DNA from: [Phialemoniopsis] sp. UDSM-2020
Lineage: Eukaryota > Ascomycota > Sordariomycetes > Thyridiales > Thyridiaceae
Direction of reading: 5' to 3'
DNA length: 64,000 nt
Assembly: GCA_018873225.1 (NCBI GenBank)
Contig: JAEILZ010000004.1
Coordinates: 4,526,001-4,590,000 of the forward strand
The translations under genes were made by a program, and so were the position numbers. Every line of letters begins with the position of its first letter. Within the stretch, counting starts at the first letter, position 1. The notes under the pieces are model-generated. The model ran no database searches. It saw only the letters and a program-made list of their open reading frames with translations, and was not told the origin of the DNA. Shown one piece after another: positions 35,713 through 47,679 of the stretch.

Positions 35713-38700
35713 ATGTCTCCCAAAAGTAGGGTCTTCATTTTTGGAGACCAGTCCCAGGAGACAACTACCAGAGTACGGGCGCTTCTGAACGCTAAAAGCG
35801 AGCCGCTTCTCATATCCTTCCTCGAGCAGTCCTTTGATGTGATTCGCTCGGAAGTAGGCCGTCTGTCACTTGCAGAGCGCGAGGTATTGCCGAGATTCCA
35901 CAACCTCGCGGACATTCTCACTCGACAGAAGGAGGGAGTGTTGAGTCCCGCTTTCCAGACAGCGTTGACCACAATCTACCAGCTGGGGAGCTTCATTAGG
36001 TATGCCAACCCTCAGACCGACTCTTTTCAAACATGGAACTAACATCAATAGCGAACATGGCAAGCCTGGGGTGGCATATCCGGATCCCTCCCAAACACAT
36101 TTGCTTGGCTTGTGCACGGGCGCACTTGCAGCAGTTGCAGTGTCCTCTTGCAAGTCAATCACAGATCTCATTCCCGTGGCTGTTCAGTCAGTGTTGGTCG
36201 CATTTCGCCTCGGCCTCCTTGTCGTGGAGGTATCGAAGCGAATTGAGCCTGGCAGCTCTGCATCATGGTCGCTCATATATCCGGGTTTCACTGCTGGCGG
36301 TGTGGCGACAGCTCTAAAAGAGTTCTCAAAGGTATGCAATGATCTACACGAGTAGGACCGTCATCCTTGACAGCTTGAATGTCTGACACAACCCAGAGCT
36401 ACCCCCCTCAGTCTAGTCCCTGGATCAGCGCGCACATTCCCAACGGTGTGGCCATCAGCGGCCCTCCAGGGGTTCTCAAGGATCTTCGCCAGTTTGGCAT
36501 TTTCAAGGGTGTCAGACCAGTGGAAATCCCTGTTCGTGTACCGGGTCATGCCAGCCATCTTTTCACGACAGACGACATAGACTCGATCCTCGAAAATACT
36601 CCAAAGCTACCATGGACTTCATATTTATCCCATATCCCCATAGTGTCCCCAGTGACCGGGAGATTGATACCGGCCACCAACTTCCGAGCTCAAATCGAAG
36701 CATGCCTTCACGATATTCTGATGACCCCACTGCGATGGGACAACATCAACGAGGAGCTCCCGAAGCTGTTGAACTCCTCAAATGTTTCGGAAGTCGAGCT
36801 TGTTCCTATCATGACCGCCATGGACCAAGCACTCCTTCAGATTCTTCGTGCTCACGGCGGTACAGGTTGTCCAACCTTCACATCTGTCGAGATCTCCCAC
36901 TTTGAGAAAGACATGTCCCGCCCTCCGGTCAATACCTCTGGAAGGCCAGACTTATCAAAGCTGGCTATTGTGGGGTTTTCCGGACGCTTTCCTGATTCCA
37001 AGGACCCGGAAGAGTTCTGGGAGGTTCTGCGCAAGGGCGTTGATACCGTGCGTAGAGTTCCTACCGAGAGATACAACATCGACACACACATGTCGACGGA
37101 TGGCAAGAAGAACACGGGTGAGGTGCAATGGGGTTGCTTCATCCCCGATGCCGCCTACTTCGATGCACGGTTCTTCAGCATCTCGCCCAAAGAGGCACCG
37201 CAGGTTGACCCGGCTCAGCGCATTGCGCTAATGACAACGTACGAGGCCATGGAACGGGCCGGTATTGTACCGGGAACTACGCCGTCGACCAAAACAGATC
37301 GCATCGGCGTCTATCACGGTGTCACGAGTAACGACTACATGGAGACCAACACATCTCAGTGCATCGATACCCACTTCATTGTGGGCGGCAACCGGGCCTT
37401 CATTCCCGGCCGTATCAACTTTTGTTTCGAGTTCTGCGGACCTAGTTACAGCGTCGATACCGCGTGCTCGTCCAGCTTGGCAGCCATGCACCTTGCCTGC
37501 AATGCCCTCTGGCGTGGTGATATTGACACGGCCGTTTGCGGTGGTACCAATTTGATCAACAACCCCGACGGGCATACTGGTTTAGATCGCGGCTTCTTCC
37601 TCTCAAAGACGGGCAATTGCAAAACCTTCGATGACGGAGCCGATGGCTACTGCAGAGGCGAAGGTGTCGTCACTATCATCATCAAGCGCCTGGAGGATGC
37701 GTTGGCCGATAGTGACCCCATCCTGGCTGTTATCAACGGCACTGCAACGAATCACTCCGCCGAGTCCGATTCCATCACTCGTCCACATGCGCCAACACAG
37801 GAAATCCTGTTTGACAAGTTACTCAACGTGACAGGCACAGACGCCAACGAGCTCGGCTACATCGAGATGCACGGTACTGGCACCCAAGTCGGTGACGCTG
37901 TGGAGATGGAGTCAGTTCTGAACGTGTTCGGGCCGCCCCCGGACACGTCTCGGGCTCGCCGTCAGGATGCACCTCTGTACCTCGGGGCAGCAAAATCTAA
38001 TATAGGCCACGGTGAGGGTGTATCTGGGGTCACGAGTGTGGCTAAAGTGCTCCTCATGTACGAGAAAAGCATGATCCCGCCGCACTGTGGCATCAAGACC
38101 AAGATCAACCACAACTACCCACTCGACTTCGATGAGCGCAACGTGCACATTGCCCTCAAGGAGACGCCATGGACGCGAAATGAAAAGCGACCACGAAAAG
38201 TACTCATCAACAACTTCAGCGCGGCGGGCGGAAACACGGCTTTGCTGCTCGAAGACGGCCCAATGCGCCGTCTGACAGACGGTGAAGACCCGGAGCCGGC
38301 GACAATGCACATGGTGGCTGTCACAGCCAAGTCGGCCACGTCGTTGAAGGGGAACCTGCAGTCCATGCTCGACTACATCTCTTCTCCCCACGATGAGGAC
38401 TTTACATTAGCACGTCTCTCTTATACCACAACCGCGCGGCGACTCCACCATTTGCACCGCGTCATGGTGCGTGGCGGTACTCTTGACGAAGTGCGGACAA
38501 ACCTTGAGCGCGCAATAGCACAAGGAGACGGCCTTACTCGCATCAAGGCGCCGCCAAAGATTGTCTTCACATTCACAGGGCAAGGGTCTCAGTACTTGGG
38601 TATGGGTCGTCAGCTCTACCAAACCTTCTCCAAGTTCCGCACCGACATCAGGCGTTTCGACCAAATCGCGCGGGGCCAAGGGTTCCCATCTTTCCAGCAT

Positions 38701-41700
38701 GTATACACGGCACGCGAGGGTGATGAGGGAGACTTTAGCCCCCAAGTCTTTCAGTTGGCTATTTGCTGCCTACAGATTGCATTGGCGCGCCTCTGGATGT
38801 CGTGGGGCATCACCCCCAAGGCTGTCGTTGGGCACAGCCTCGGCGAATACGCAGCGCTCAATATAGCGGATGTACTCTCGGATTCCGATACGATCTACCT
38901 CGTCGGAAGCAGGGCAGAGCTACTCCAAGAGCAATGTAGAGTTGGAACGCATGCCATGCTCGCTGTCAAGGCTTCGATATCTCGGGTGCAGGGCATCTTG
39001 TCTGACACCAAATTCCAGATTGCATGCATCAATGGTCCTGATGATGTTGTTCTTGGTGGCCCTGTGCAGCAGGTCAAGTCCATGCAAGAGATATTTGTTG
39101 CCGAGGGAGTCAAGAGCACCATTCTGGAAACTCCATACGCGTTCCATACCTCTCAGGTATTTTCGATTCTAGGAGACTTCGAGGCTGTTTGCAAGAATGT
39201 CACCTTTCACAAGCCGAGCCTGCCAATCATGTCTCCCCTTCTTGGACGTGTCATCACAGAAGCCGACGTGATTGGACCCAAGTATCTGGCACGCCACTGC
39301 AGGGAGACTGTCAATATTCACGCAGCACTCCTAGCCGGGCAGGAGGGGAAGCTGTTCAACGACAAGTCTGCCTTCATGGAGATTGGCCCGAACCCCGTCG
39401 TATCTGGCATGGTCAAGGCAACTCTTGGTGTGGCCATGACCACCTTGCCAACTCTGCAGAAGAATAAGGACATGTGGCAACATGTCACTGCTGCCATCCA
39501 GACTTTGTACACACAAAACATCGATTTCCGCTGGCAAGAGTATCACAAGGACTTCAAATCGTCACATCTGGTACTGCATCTCCCTGCGTACAGTTGGGAT
39601 CTGAAGGAGTACTGGATCCCTTATGAGAATGACTGGTGTGTGCTGAAGGGTGCTCCTGATCCAAATGCCGCTGTCATTCAGGCGATGCCTGCCGTCGAGT
39701 GCACGACCATCCACAGCCTCGTTGAGGAGTCCACTTCTGGCCGACAGGCAACCGTGGTCGTCGACACGGACTTTTCCCGCGAGGATATCAATGGCATCGC
39801 CAAGGGCCACATGGTCAACAAGATACCGTTGACCACGCCTTCTGTGTACGCCGAAATTGGCCTCTCTCTTGGTAAATACATCTTGGCGCGGTTTCGACCG
39901 GCTCAGTCACGCATGCTCGTGGACGTCTCGGATCTTGTTGTCGAAAAGGCCATGATTCCCCACTCCAAGGGACCGCAAATCATGCGCACATCCGCATCCA
40001 TTGACTGGGAGGCCAACACAGCACGTCTTCACTTCCGCAGTATCGACAAGAGCGGAAAGGTGACAACAGAGCACGGAGAGTGTCTTTTGCGTTTCACCGA
40101 CCACAAAAGACGGAGCGAAATCCAAACACGCGTCCCAGCAGTGATGGCCCGCATGAAACATCTTCGCGATGGCATTGTGAGCGGAAAATCCCTCCGCCTC
40201 AACCAGACCTATGGTTACAAGATGATCAGCTGCCTGGCGTCCTTCCATGCCGATTACAAGGCTATAGATGAGGTCATACTGGACAGCAGCACACTAGAAG
40301 CTTGCAGTACATGCAGCTTCGGTCAGGTGAAGAGCAAGGGGGTCTTCAGCACTCATCCAGCCTACATCGACGTCATGACGCAGACTGCGGGATTCGTCAT
40401 GAACGCCAAGGAAAGTACAGACCTCGATGCTGAGGTCTACGTCAATCATGGCTGGAAGTCGTTGCAGATCTTTGAGGAACTTGTGCCCAACAAGTCTTAC
40501 ACTACATACGTCAAGATGGCACAAAGCACAGCGGACCCATCCCTCTGGGAAGGCGACACCATCATGTTGGACGGTGAAAAGGTTGTGGGTTTCTTCGAGA
40601 ACGTGTCGTTGCGATGGATCTCTCGGAAGGTCTTCCACATGGTACTACAGGCTTCGGATCCGACCAAGCAAAAAGGGGCAAAGAGTCCAGCCTCGGGTGC
40701 GAACTCTGGTACAATAGTAACCGCTGTGTCGAAACCCATTCCAACTCCGACCGAACCCAAGGCTGATACAGTTCGACCTGCTGCTCAATCTCATGCGGTT
40801 GTTCCTGTGAAGTCTTCTCTGGACAAAGGAACATCTGTGACTGAAGTCAGCGTTGTCGAGATCGTTCCCAAACATAGCCGGAAATCATCAAATCGTGAAA
40901 CTAAGATGGGACCTGCTTTGAACATCATATCCGAGGAGACTGGGCTTGCCATCTCAGACCTTACCGACGACTCTGTCTTTGCTGACATTGGAGTCGACTC
41001 TTTGCTGTCTATGGTTATCACAAGCCGCTTCCGTGAAGAGCTAGGGTTAGACTTGGACTTGGAATTCTCCCTGTTTCTGGATCTGCCGACTGTCAAGCAT
41101 CTCCGCGATTTCATCGAAGGGCCAGAAGAGCAGACGTCCGATGATGAGCAGACTGAGAGTCTAGATTCTGAACACTTGGGTTCAGAGCCTATGATCGTCA
41201 TCGCCGAACAGCTCTCTGATTCTCAGCCGGAAGTAGCGGTCCTTGAACATGACGTGAAACGTCATGACGAATCTGCGGCTGCCTATGATGGTCAAACCAT
41301 TCCGGACGGAGCTCTATCCAATGCTCTCGGTATTATTGCCGAGGAAAGCGGCCTTGCTGTCACTGATCTCACTGACGATACAAACTTTCAAGAGATCGGT
41401 GTTGACTCACTCTTATCCATGGTAATTACCAGCCGCTTCCGGGAAGAGCTTGGGCTTGATCTTGATCTCGAGTTTTCTCTCTTTTTGGATCTGCCGACGG
41501 TCAAACACCTCCGCGATTTCCTCCACCCTGAGGGCTCTGGAACATCAAGTGGTGATACACCTGAGACCCAAACGGAAGCATGGACCTCTGGGCAAGTCTC
41601 AGGCGCGATCACACCGGAGAGGCCAGAGTCAAGAGTCGAGTCCAGTGAGCTTGAGATCACCACACGGCCTTCGGCGTACTGCCGACCAGCATCGTCGGTC

Positions 41701-42547
41701 ATCTTACAAGGTCTGCCAAATAATACAGCCAAGACTCTCTTCCTATTCCCGGACGGAGGGGGGTCTTCTTCCTCGTACGAACCACTGCCGCGGCTCAAGA
41801 GCAATACATCCATCATCGGATTTAACTGCCCGTACGCTCGGGATCCGGAAAATCTGAGGTGCAACATTGACGACCTCATGGGCAGCTACATGACTGAACT
41901 GCGGGCACGCCAGCCAGCGGGACCCTACCATCTAGGTGGATGGTCCAGCGGCGGGATATTTGCATTCCTAGCAGCGCAGCGGCTTCTCGCTGCTGGCGAG
42001 GAGGTGGTCAGCATTGTCATCATCGACTCACCTGTGCCACGAGTTATGGACAAGCTCCCGCTAGAGTTCTATGACTACTGCGACTCTCTTGGTCTGTTCG
42101 GTTACTCTATGGGGTCCAAAGGCGAAGAAACGCCCGAGTGGCTCATCCCCCATTTCAACGCCTCGGTAGAGGTCCTGCATGGATGCACATTCCCACCGCT
42201 CGACTTGCCGCCGAGCCGTATGCCCAAGGTCTCGATCATATGGGCAGGTGACTCGGTGCTGAAAGATGTAGACGTTTCACTGTTACCCACTCTTACCGGG
42301 GCACAGTCGAAAGGCATACACTTTCTCATTGAGCAACGCACTGATTTTGGCACTGCTGGGTGGGAGGAGATGCTTCCAGGCGCGGAGATCCGCACGGCCA
42401 AGATCGACAACGCCAACCACTTCTCCATGATGGTAAGAACCCAATGCACCGTCGTAACTACTCATCGCTAATAGTCCTATGTTACAGCAAAAACCATTCA
42501 TTACACAGGTTGGACAGTTCATCGATGACGGCCTCTTCATCGACTAG
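35713..42547 (+). CDS. Non-reducing polyketide synthase, SAT-KS-AT-PT-ACP-ACP-TE
   Basis: Four exons (35713-35999, 36052-36331, 36397-42432, 42488-42547) give about 2220 residues. The ATG at 35713 is chosen because SAT domains begin like MSPKSRVFIFGDQS; an in-frame ATG 17 codons upstream is possible. SAT (1-340) has GLCTG with Cys117 and a His-rich GHASHLF. KS (376-800) has VDTACSSS with Cys546. AT (914-1220) has GHSLGEY with Ser1003. PT (about 1300-1610) has GHMVNKIPL with His1327 and HPAYIDVMTQ with Asp1514. Two ACPs carry GVDSLLS with Ser1724 and Ser1860. TE (1960-2220) has GGWSSGG with Ser2039 and NANHFSMM with the His; the last intron follows directly. There is no methylation or reductase domain. 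The enzyme should accept a starter acyl chain, extend it with malonyl units, cyclise it to an aromatic ring and release it. The highly reducing PKS nearby is the obvious starter source. Confidence 0.93.
40987..41112 (+). repeat. First ACP core repeat of the non-reducing PKS
   Basis: 42 codons starting at IGVDSLLSM and ending at HLRDF, including the phosphopantetheine Ser1724. The amino-acid sequence is identical to that of 41395-41520, whereas 25 of the 42 codons differ, all silently (counted by eye). Confidence 0.9.
41395..41520 (+). repeat. Second ACP core repeat of the non-reducing PKS
   Basis: The partner of 40987-41112, with Ser1860 as attachment site. The two repeats are separated by an acidic, disordered-looking linker; the flanking parts of the two ACP domains are similar but not identical (SEETGLAISDLTDD against AEESGLAVTDLTDD). 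Confidence 0.9.
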
Positions 42548-42944
42548 GGCGGGATGGATTCGTATGACAATGTTTGGGTGTAACTTGGGATTCCATAGTA
42601 TGATAGCGACATGTTCAATGTTATGTTAGGACAGATGGTAGCATGCAATGACTAGACAATGCTTTCGGACACCGCACGACTCTATTATCGATAATGTGCA
42701 CTCTATCATCGTATGACATGCTGCATCCCTGGGGCAACGACCAATGAATCGTAGTTGTGTAAAGTTCAATTTGCGCACCTTCCCAAGTTGAAACGGCATC
42801 GAATGGCATGTGTAGACCTCTCAGCCAGTCGATTGGGGGGAACAAGTTCATATTGATACTGCATTCGACAACCTATTTAAGGAACGCTAGTTGACTGCTC
42901 GGAAGATTGTGACACTGCGAGCCCGTTTGAGGTCTGTCCATCAC
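42548..42944. other. Convergent intergenic spacer
   Basis: 397 nt between the 3' ends of the non-reducing PKS and the OMT-fold gene. It should hold both terminators. Nothing else is seen. Confidence 0.45.
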
Positions 42945-44491
42945 TTATAGGCCTTTCATGCTGGCATCGCTGGCGCCGAACTGTGAGCCATTCGTCATAT
43001 GGACGCCATTGGATATACCATCAACTGCCATACCGATTGATGTAGCACCATCTTGGGCCATGCTCGAGACGCCAACTTCCAACACACTCATATTACTCCC
43101 GAAGGGCTTCTTGATGCTGTGAAGAACCAGCTTGGCATTCGACGCATCATCGTGTGAGCTGGCTTCATGCAGCAATCTTTTCCAGTCAGACAGCTCCCGC
43201 TCCGAGCTATTAAATGTCTGCAGCATAGTCAGGTCTCTCACGCGCAGCATAGCTTCAACGATGGGATCTTCCTGCTCCTCGGGTACCGGCAACACCGTAT
43301 CCATGATCAGCAGGCGTGACGATGAATTGGCAGCAAGGGCAGGCAATATGTTTCTTAAGATCTGAATCGCCTCCGCATCGGCCCAGTCATGAAGTATCAT
43401 GCGGAGGAGGTAGACATTGGCGCCAATGACAGGTTGCGGTTGAAAGAAGTCGTGTGCCTGGCAAGTTATGCGGCTTGTGACCGAAGCTGCGGCGTTTGAT
43501 AGGGTATTATTAGCCAGCGCGATGGTGTCTGGAAGATCCTGTACCACGATCTGAAGCTGGGGAAATGCGTTTGCAAGGGCCAAGGACGCGTGACAGTTGG
43601 AGCCACCGACCTAGAACACGGGCAATAATATTAGTGTATCTGGTCAAGAAAGCGAATTGAGTACTACTCACATCCACCACGGTCCCATTTCCTAGCCCGG
43701 CCCAGTCGAAGCCTTTGAGGAGATGGTCGATCTTGGTGCCTTCGCCTGAAGTCACATTCTTCATGTAAGTCGCGAACTTCTTGCGTAGCTCGGGCGCGTG
43801 CGCGAGGTAATCGAAGAAGGGTTTGTCTGTCTCGCAGGCAAGATTGAAAGCCGTCTCTGTCTTGGACTCGGTTGTGCCCCATTTTTCAGTTGCATCAACC
43901 AGGCGTGCGGCTCCCTTGGCAGTGGCTTCAGCCATGAAGAGCGCCCAATCCAGCATCCCCGGATTGGTGACTAAGAAAGCCGATACGGGGGTATGGGCCA
44001 CTTCACCCGGCAAGGGTTCTCGTAGGAAACCGTGTAGCATTGCCATGCGAGCAATGCGCTTCAGCTGACTCAGGGGCACCGAGGCGATTGTGGCAACCTC
44101 CGTATACGGAACCGGTCCATGGAGCGGAATGAATGAAAGGATCCGGAAATGACAAAGCCAATGAATGCAAGCGAAGTTTTGGAACTGGTTATTCAAAGGG
44201 CTATTAAGTATACGTCAAGTAGATTCCAGGGGTAGTACATACATTGATGGCAAGTTGAGGAACGAACTCTCTTGGCTCCGTGGCTAATTGTTGGATTTTG
44301 AAAGCCGCAGACACCAGTCTTTGGCGTGCCTCCAGTACGTAGAGGGGGGTCGTAGCCGGCAGCGTGATCTCGGGAGCATCTGGGTTGAAAGAAGGACATG
44401 GCAGGCCAGCCGAGAGACAATAGCCGTCGATTAGCTTTGCCGCTGCGCAGATGTCCTGCGCGTAGGACTCGAGCGGTGGACTGGGACACAT
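42945..44491 (-). CDS. O-methyltransferase-fold protein (OMT or AflS-like co-regulator)
   Basis: Three exons (44491-44243, 44184-43672, 43610-42945), introns of 58 and 61 nt, about 475 residues. A winged-helix N-terminal half (VPLSQLKRIARMAMLHGFL, then VAHTPVSAFLVTNPGM) is followed by a class I SAM-binding domain. Motif I is rebuilt across the second intron as VVDVGGSNCHASLALA: the first two Gly are kept, but the third Gly of GGSxG is Cys. VVQDLPDTI follows as in the family. LRMILHDWADAEAI keeps the general-base His of O-methyltransferases. The last 45 residues are a low-complexity extension. Either it methylates a phenolic product, or it acts like AflS/MdpA-type proteins, which share this fold and assist an AflR-type factor. 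The AflR-like gene next to it and the altered SAM motif make the second option worth testing. Confidence 0.8.
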
Positions 44492-46020
44492 GGCTTCTTT
44501 CAGTAAGAAGCTGAGGGATGGCTAGGAAGTGATGACCACGTATCTCTGCCGAGACGATAAATGATCACAATGATGCACACGACGGGGAAAATCAAAGCCT
44601 CCGCCTGCGTGTCTAGAGGGCTTGAACACCTTTTGAGCTAGTAGGGCCGTACAGTAAACAACTCCTGAAGCATCTACAATGCCGTCGTCTCACGGCGTGT
44701 ACTCCGCGGCTTCGGCGAGCTACATGTCACGGAAACGGATCGCAAGGTGACGAAGCATTAGGTTTGGTAGAATCATGTTTCACTGAGGCCCGCACGCTCC
44801 CCGAGACGGGGGCGGCAACCGCCGAACACGACCAAGCGCATCTCCGATGAGCGGTGTAAGATACGAAGACCTTCGATCTCAGGTTTAGATAGTTTGGCAG
44901 GTGAAGAGATGGGTACGTTTGGATGCATGGAGAATTTAGCACTGCATGGCATGGGTTTGGCCATGAGAGGCTAGACTCCTGCTTATCCTTGACACGGAGA
45001 GTCAGTCTATGGTGGTACTCGACAGCATGATTTCCCTTGGTTCAGAGTAACATTCAGGGGTCCATGTTAACGAAAGATTAATTATTGCTACTGCTGCTCA
45101 TGTCAGCGACGGCAATCCAGGCCATGTGAGTAAATGATGACCATGTTCAGATGATCGGAGTAGGTAATGACGGAAGGTTGCCGCCGGCGTGCGATCGGAT
45201 AGCGAAACAACGACGAATCAAATCGCAGTCTTCTGTGAAACGCTGTATCGTTCGACCGAATCTACGTAAGCATGCATCGCAACGGCACGGCACAGCCAGC
45301 TAGCGTTACCATGGACGATGGGTTGGGCAGACTGAGTTGCTGGCGAATTTGACCTTCGCGCTACCAATAAGCAGCACTCCAAACCAGATCCTTGCGTTGG
45401 GTAGTTGCATCACTGGCGGCCAACCGGGATGCTGTATGCATGTGGGCGGATGTCTCATTGACATCGGAGTCCGTCTGCGAGCTAGGTAGTCAGATCAGCA
45501 CGTTTTGTACTTGACCTTTGATTCGTCACCAGGGTACAATTCGGCTCAAAAGCTAGTCCATTCTATCTCGGCCATACCCAATTCCTGTGATGCATTATCG
45601 CGATCGGTACATTGTTTCCTATTAAGGCGCGGAGGCTCAAGTAGCTTACCGTGTGGACCCCGAAGCTTTGCGGATCTGCAAATGCTCGGACATTGATGGG
45701 CTGGCAGCGAACTTGTAGCTTTTGTCAGACCGGGGAATGTGGTACTTGCTGCAATCTTGATCGTTAGCTTCCTATCTCGATTATGGCCTAGTCGTTGAAT
45801 TGAGGCTCGAGGCATTGCCTCCCAAGTTGACAACATCAACAATTAGAGTACCACACCAGTTGTGGTTTCCTCTGGGAGCTGTGATGTGATAGTAGCGATG
45901 GGGACAGGATGCAAGAACAATTCAAGTTGACTGAGCCCAACCTCAATGCAAATCGCTGGACAGATAGGAATCAAATGATCTGGTTACATTTGTTGTCGTC
46001 AAGCTCATAACAAAAGTATT
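44492..46020. other. Intergenic between OMT-fold gene and AflR-like gene
   Basis: 1.5 kb upstream of the OMT-fold gene and downstream of the AflR-like regulator. Frames are short, and I recognise nothing. It is long for this cluster and could hold a lost gene, an upstream regulatory region or an unseen small gene. Confidence 0.4.
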
Positions 46021-47679
46021 CTAAGATGAAGTCAACACGTTCGTTGTATCCTTCGCAATGGACTTCAGCTGGTCCTTTAATAGACGCTCCATCTCCAGAA
46101 AAACGGGCATGGTAGCCATTGCCGTCTCGGTTGCGGTCTTGAGGCCTGTGGCATCAGCAGCCACAGTCCCATTATCTACCGCCACAGATGCGGCTGTTCC
46201 AATAGATGTGCCTTCTCCTTGAGTCGTACGAAATCGTGCAACTAGTTTCTGAACCAGACGTAGCACTAGGTGAAGTTCACTCAAAACAAGCTGCGCGTAC
46301 ATCTTGGCGCCGTGCTCGCCGTCAAGCGGGTATCTGCCAACGCAGCTCAGAGATGATACGGAGACAGATTCAGGACTGCCCTCACAGATTGGCGTACCCA
46401 TCCTGCTTCCATCACCACTGAGACTGAGAGTTGGATTCAAGGCCATGCTCATGTTGGATGTCCCTCGACCGGCGGTAGGTGTTGGGGAATGGAGCCTTGC
46501 ACCCTCCCGTGATTCCGGCACAGCGCGAGCAGCGGCACCATACCAGCACAAGACTTTGGAGACAATAGTCGTCATGAGAAGGGCTGTTTGAAGCGTGGAG
46601 GAACAGGTGCAATCCAGCATTTGGTCCACAGCCCTGAGTGCGTCTTTGTTGGTAGCGAGAACTTGCTCAATGGCTCTAGAGGAAGTGGTAGGGCCCGAGA
46701 TCCCGGCGGTGGCGGGCCCTTGTGCACAGTCTTCCAATGGTTGATATCCAGACTTGGATGCTGTCTGAGGGCTCGGAGACGATGACCCAGACGGAGAACT
46801 ACTGATACAGTTGGCGGGCGGGCTATGTAGAGCCCGTATGATGTCCAGAGCTCTTGCGACACAGTGCTGTGATTGCGGATCCGTGAACATCAGCTCTGTA
46901 CTGTTGTTACTGGCGCAACTGGAAGTGAACGCGAGTTCCGACTCTCGAAGGCTGTCTCCGCGTGTGTTGGTTGCATGATCCAGGTCTAACCCTCCCAAAT
47001 TCGCAGACAGCTTACTGTCTGTTGCAGATGGCGCCACAAGACTGAACAACAGATCTTGGTATTGGTCGCCATAACCAGCTTCCATGTCTGTATCCAAGTC
47101 GCCGTGATGACCTAATGCGAACTGGCTTGGGTCGTTGAACAAGCCGGGATCCAATGTGTCGGTAAAGAAACTTCCATGAAGTCCTCCTGTAATGGCCGCT
47201 GGCTTGTCTTCTCCAGAGCCTGCTAGCTGGGCAGAAAATGGCGCCATGCCCATGCCTAGGTCGTGACTTAGAATAATGTCTTGATAGTCGGCGAAGCCCG
47301 ACTCTCTAGTCGTGGGCGTTAAACATGAAGCGTCCACCAACATAGGCGTGCTGGTTGATCTATAGGCAGCCGGCAACGTCTGACTCCAAGCCCGTCGCTT
47401 GCCTGTTCGACGTGTTGGGCTGTAGTGGCACAGCATCTCTCGGTCCTCGCATCGTTGACACTGAGGATGCTCTTTTGTACATTTGACTTTGGAGAGAGCG
47501 CAATTGTTGCAACTCTCCCGGAGCTTCTTGCGCGAGCGGTAGGTTGCGCGCTCCATTTTTTGTGTGGGTTGCGGGTTCTGTAAGTGCTCAGGTGATTGTT
47601 GTGCTTGTTGTGTTTGCGGAGTCGGGGGTGAAGGAACGTCTGGGACCGAGACAGACCACTCTGCCGGATCAGAATCCAT
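46021..47679 (-). CDS. AflR-like Zn2Cys6 transcription factor
   Basis: A single exon of 552 residues from the ATG at 47679. The zinc cluster lies at about residues 50-85: SCNNCALSKVKCTKEHPQC, then QRCEDREMLC, giving Cx2Cx6Cx6Cx2Cx6C, the same spacing and wording as in aflatoxin-type AflR regulators. It is followed by SPTRRTGKRRA, a basic linker. The N-terminus is rich in Pro and Gln. The C-terminal half contains the AflR-type regulatory region (for example AIEQVLATNKDALRAVDQML and a second helical part with CWYGAAARAVPE). The likely role is nuclear activation of the cluster genes by binding TCG/CGA-type sites, perhaps together with the OMT-fold protein. It is encoded between the two PKS genes, and all three of OMT, regulator and HR-PKS are on the minus strand. 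Confidence 0.85.
   Translation of the reverse strand: MDSDPAEWSVSVPDVPSPPTPQTQQAQQSPEHLQNPQPTQKMERATYRSRKKLRESCNNCALSKVKCTKEHPQCQRCEDREMLCHYSPTRRTGKRRAWSQTLPAAYRSTSTPMLVDASCLTPTTRESGFADYQDIILSHDLGMGMAPFSAQLAGSGEDKPAAITGGLHGSFFTDTLDPGLFNDPSQFALGHHGDLDTDMEAGYGDQYQDLLFSLVAPSATDSKLSANLGGLDLDHATNTRGDSLRESELAFTSSCASNNSTELMFTDPQSQHCVARALDIIRALHSPPANCISSSPSGSSSPSPQTASKSGYQPLEDCAQGPATAGISGPTTSSRAIEQVLATNKDALRAVDQMLDCTCSSTLQTALLMTTIVSKVLCWYGAAARAVPESREGARLHSPTPTAGRGTSNMSMALNPTLSLSGDGSRMGTPICEGSPESVSVSSLSCVGRYPLDGEHGAKMYAQLVLSELHLVLRLVQKLVARFRTTQGEGTSIGTAASVAVDNGTVAADATGLKTATETAMATMPVFLEMERLLKDQLKSIAKDTTNVLTSS

Noticed and set aside
35713..47679. Assignment as a perylenequinone (cercosporin-like) cluster, because of SAT-KS-AT-PT-ACP-ACP-TE, multicopper oxidase, dioxygenase and OMT
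   Set aside because: The fused OMT/flavin monooxygenase and other hallmark genes are missing and an HR-PKS is present. The same domain order also occurs in orsellinate and depside synthases.
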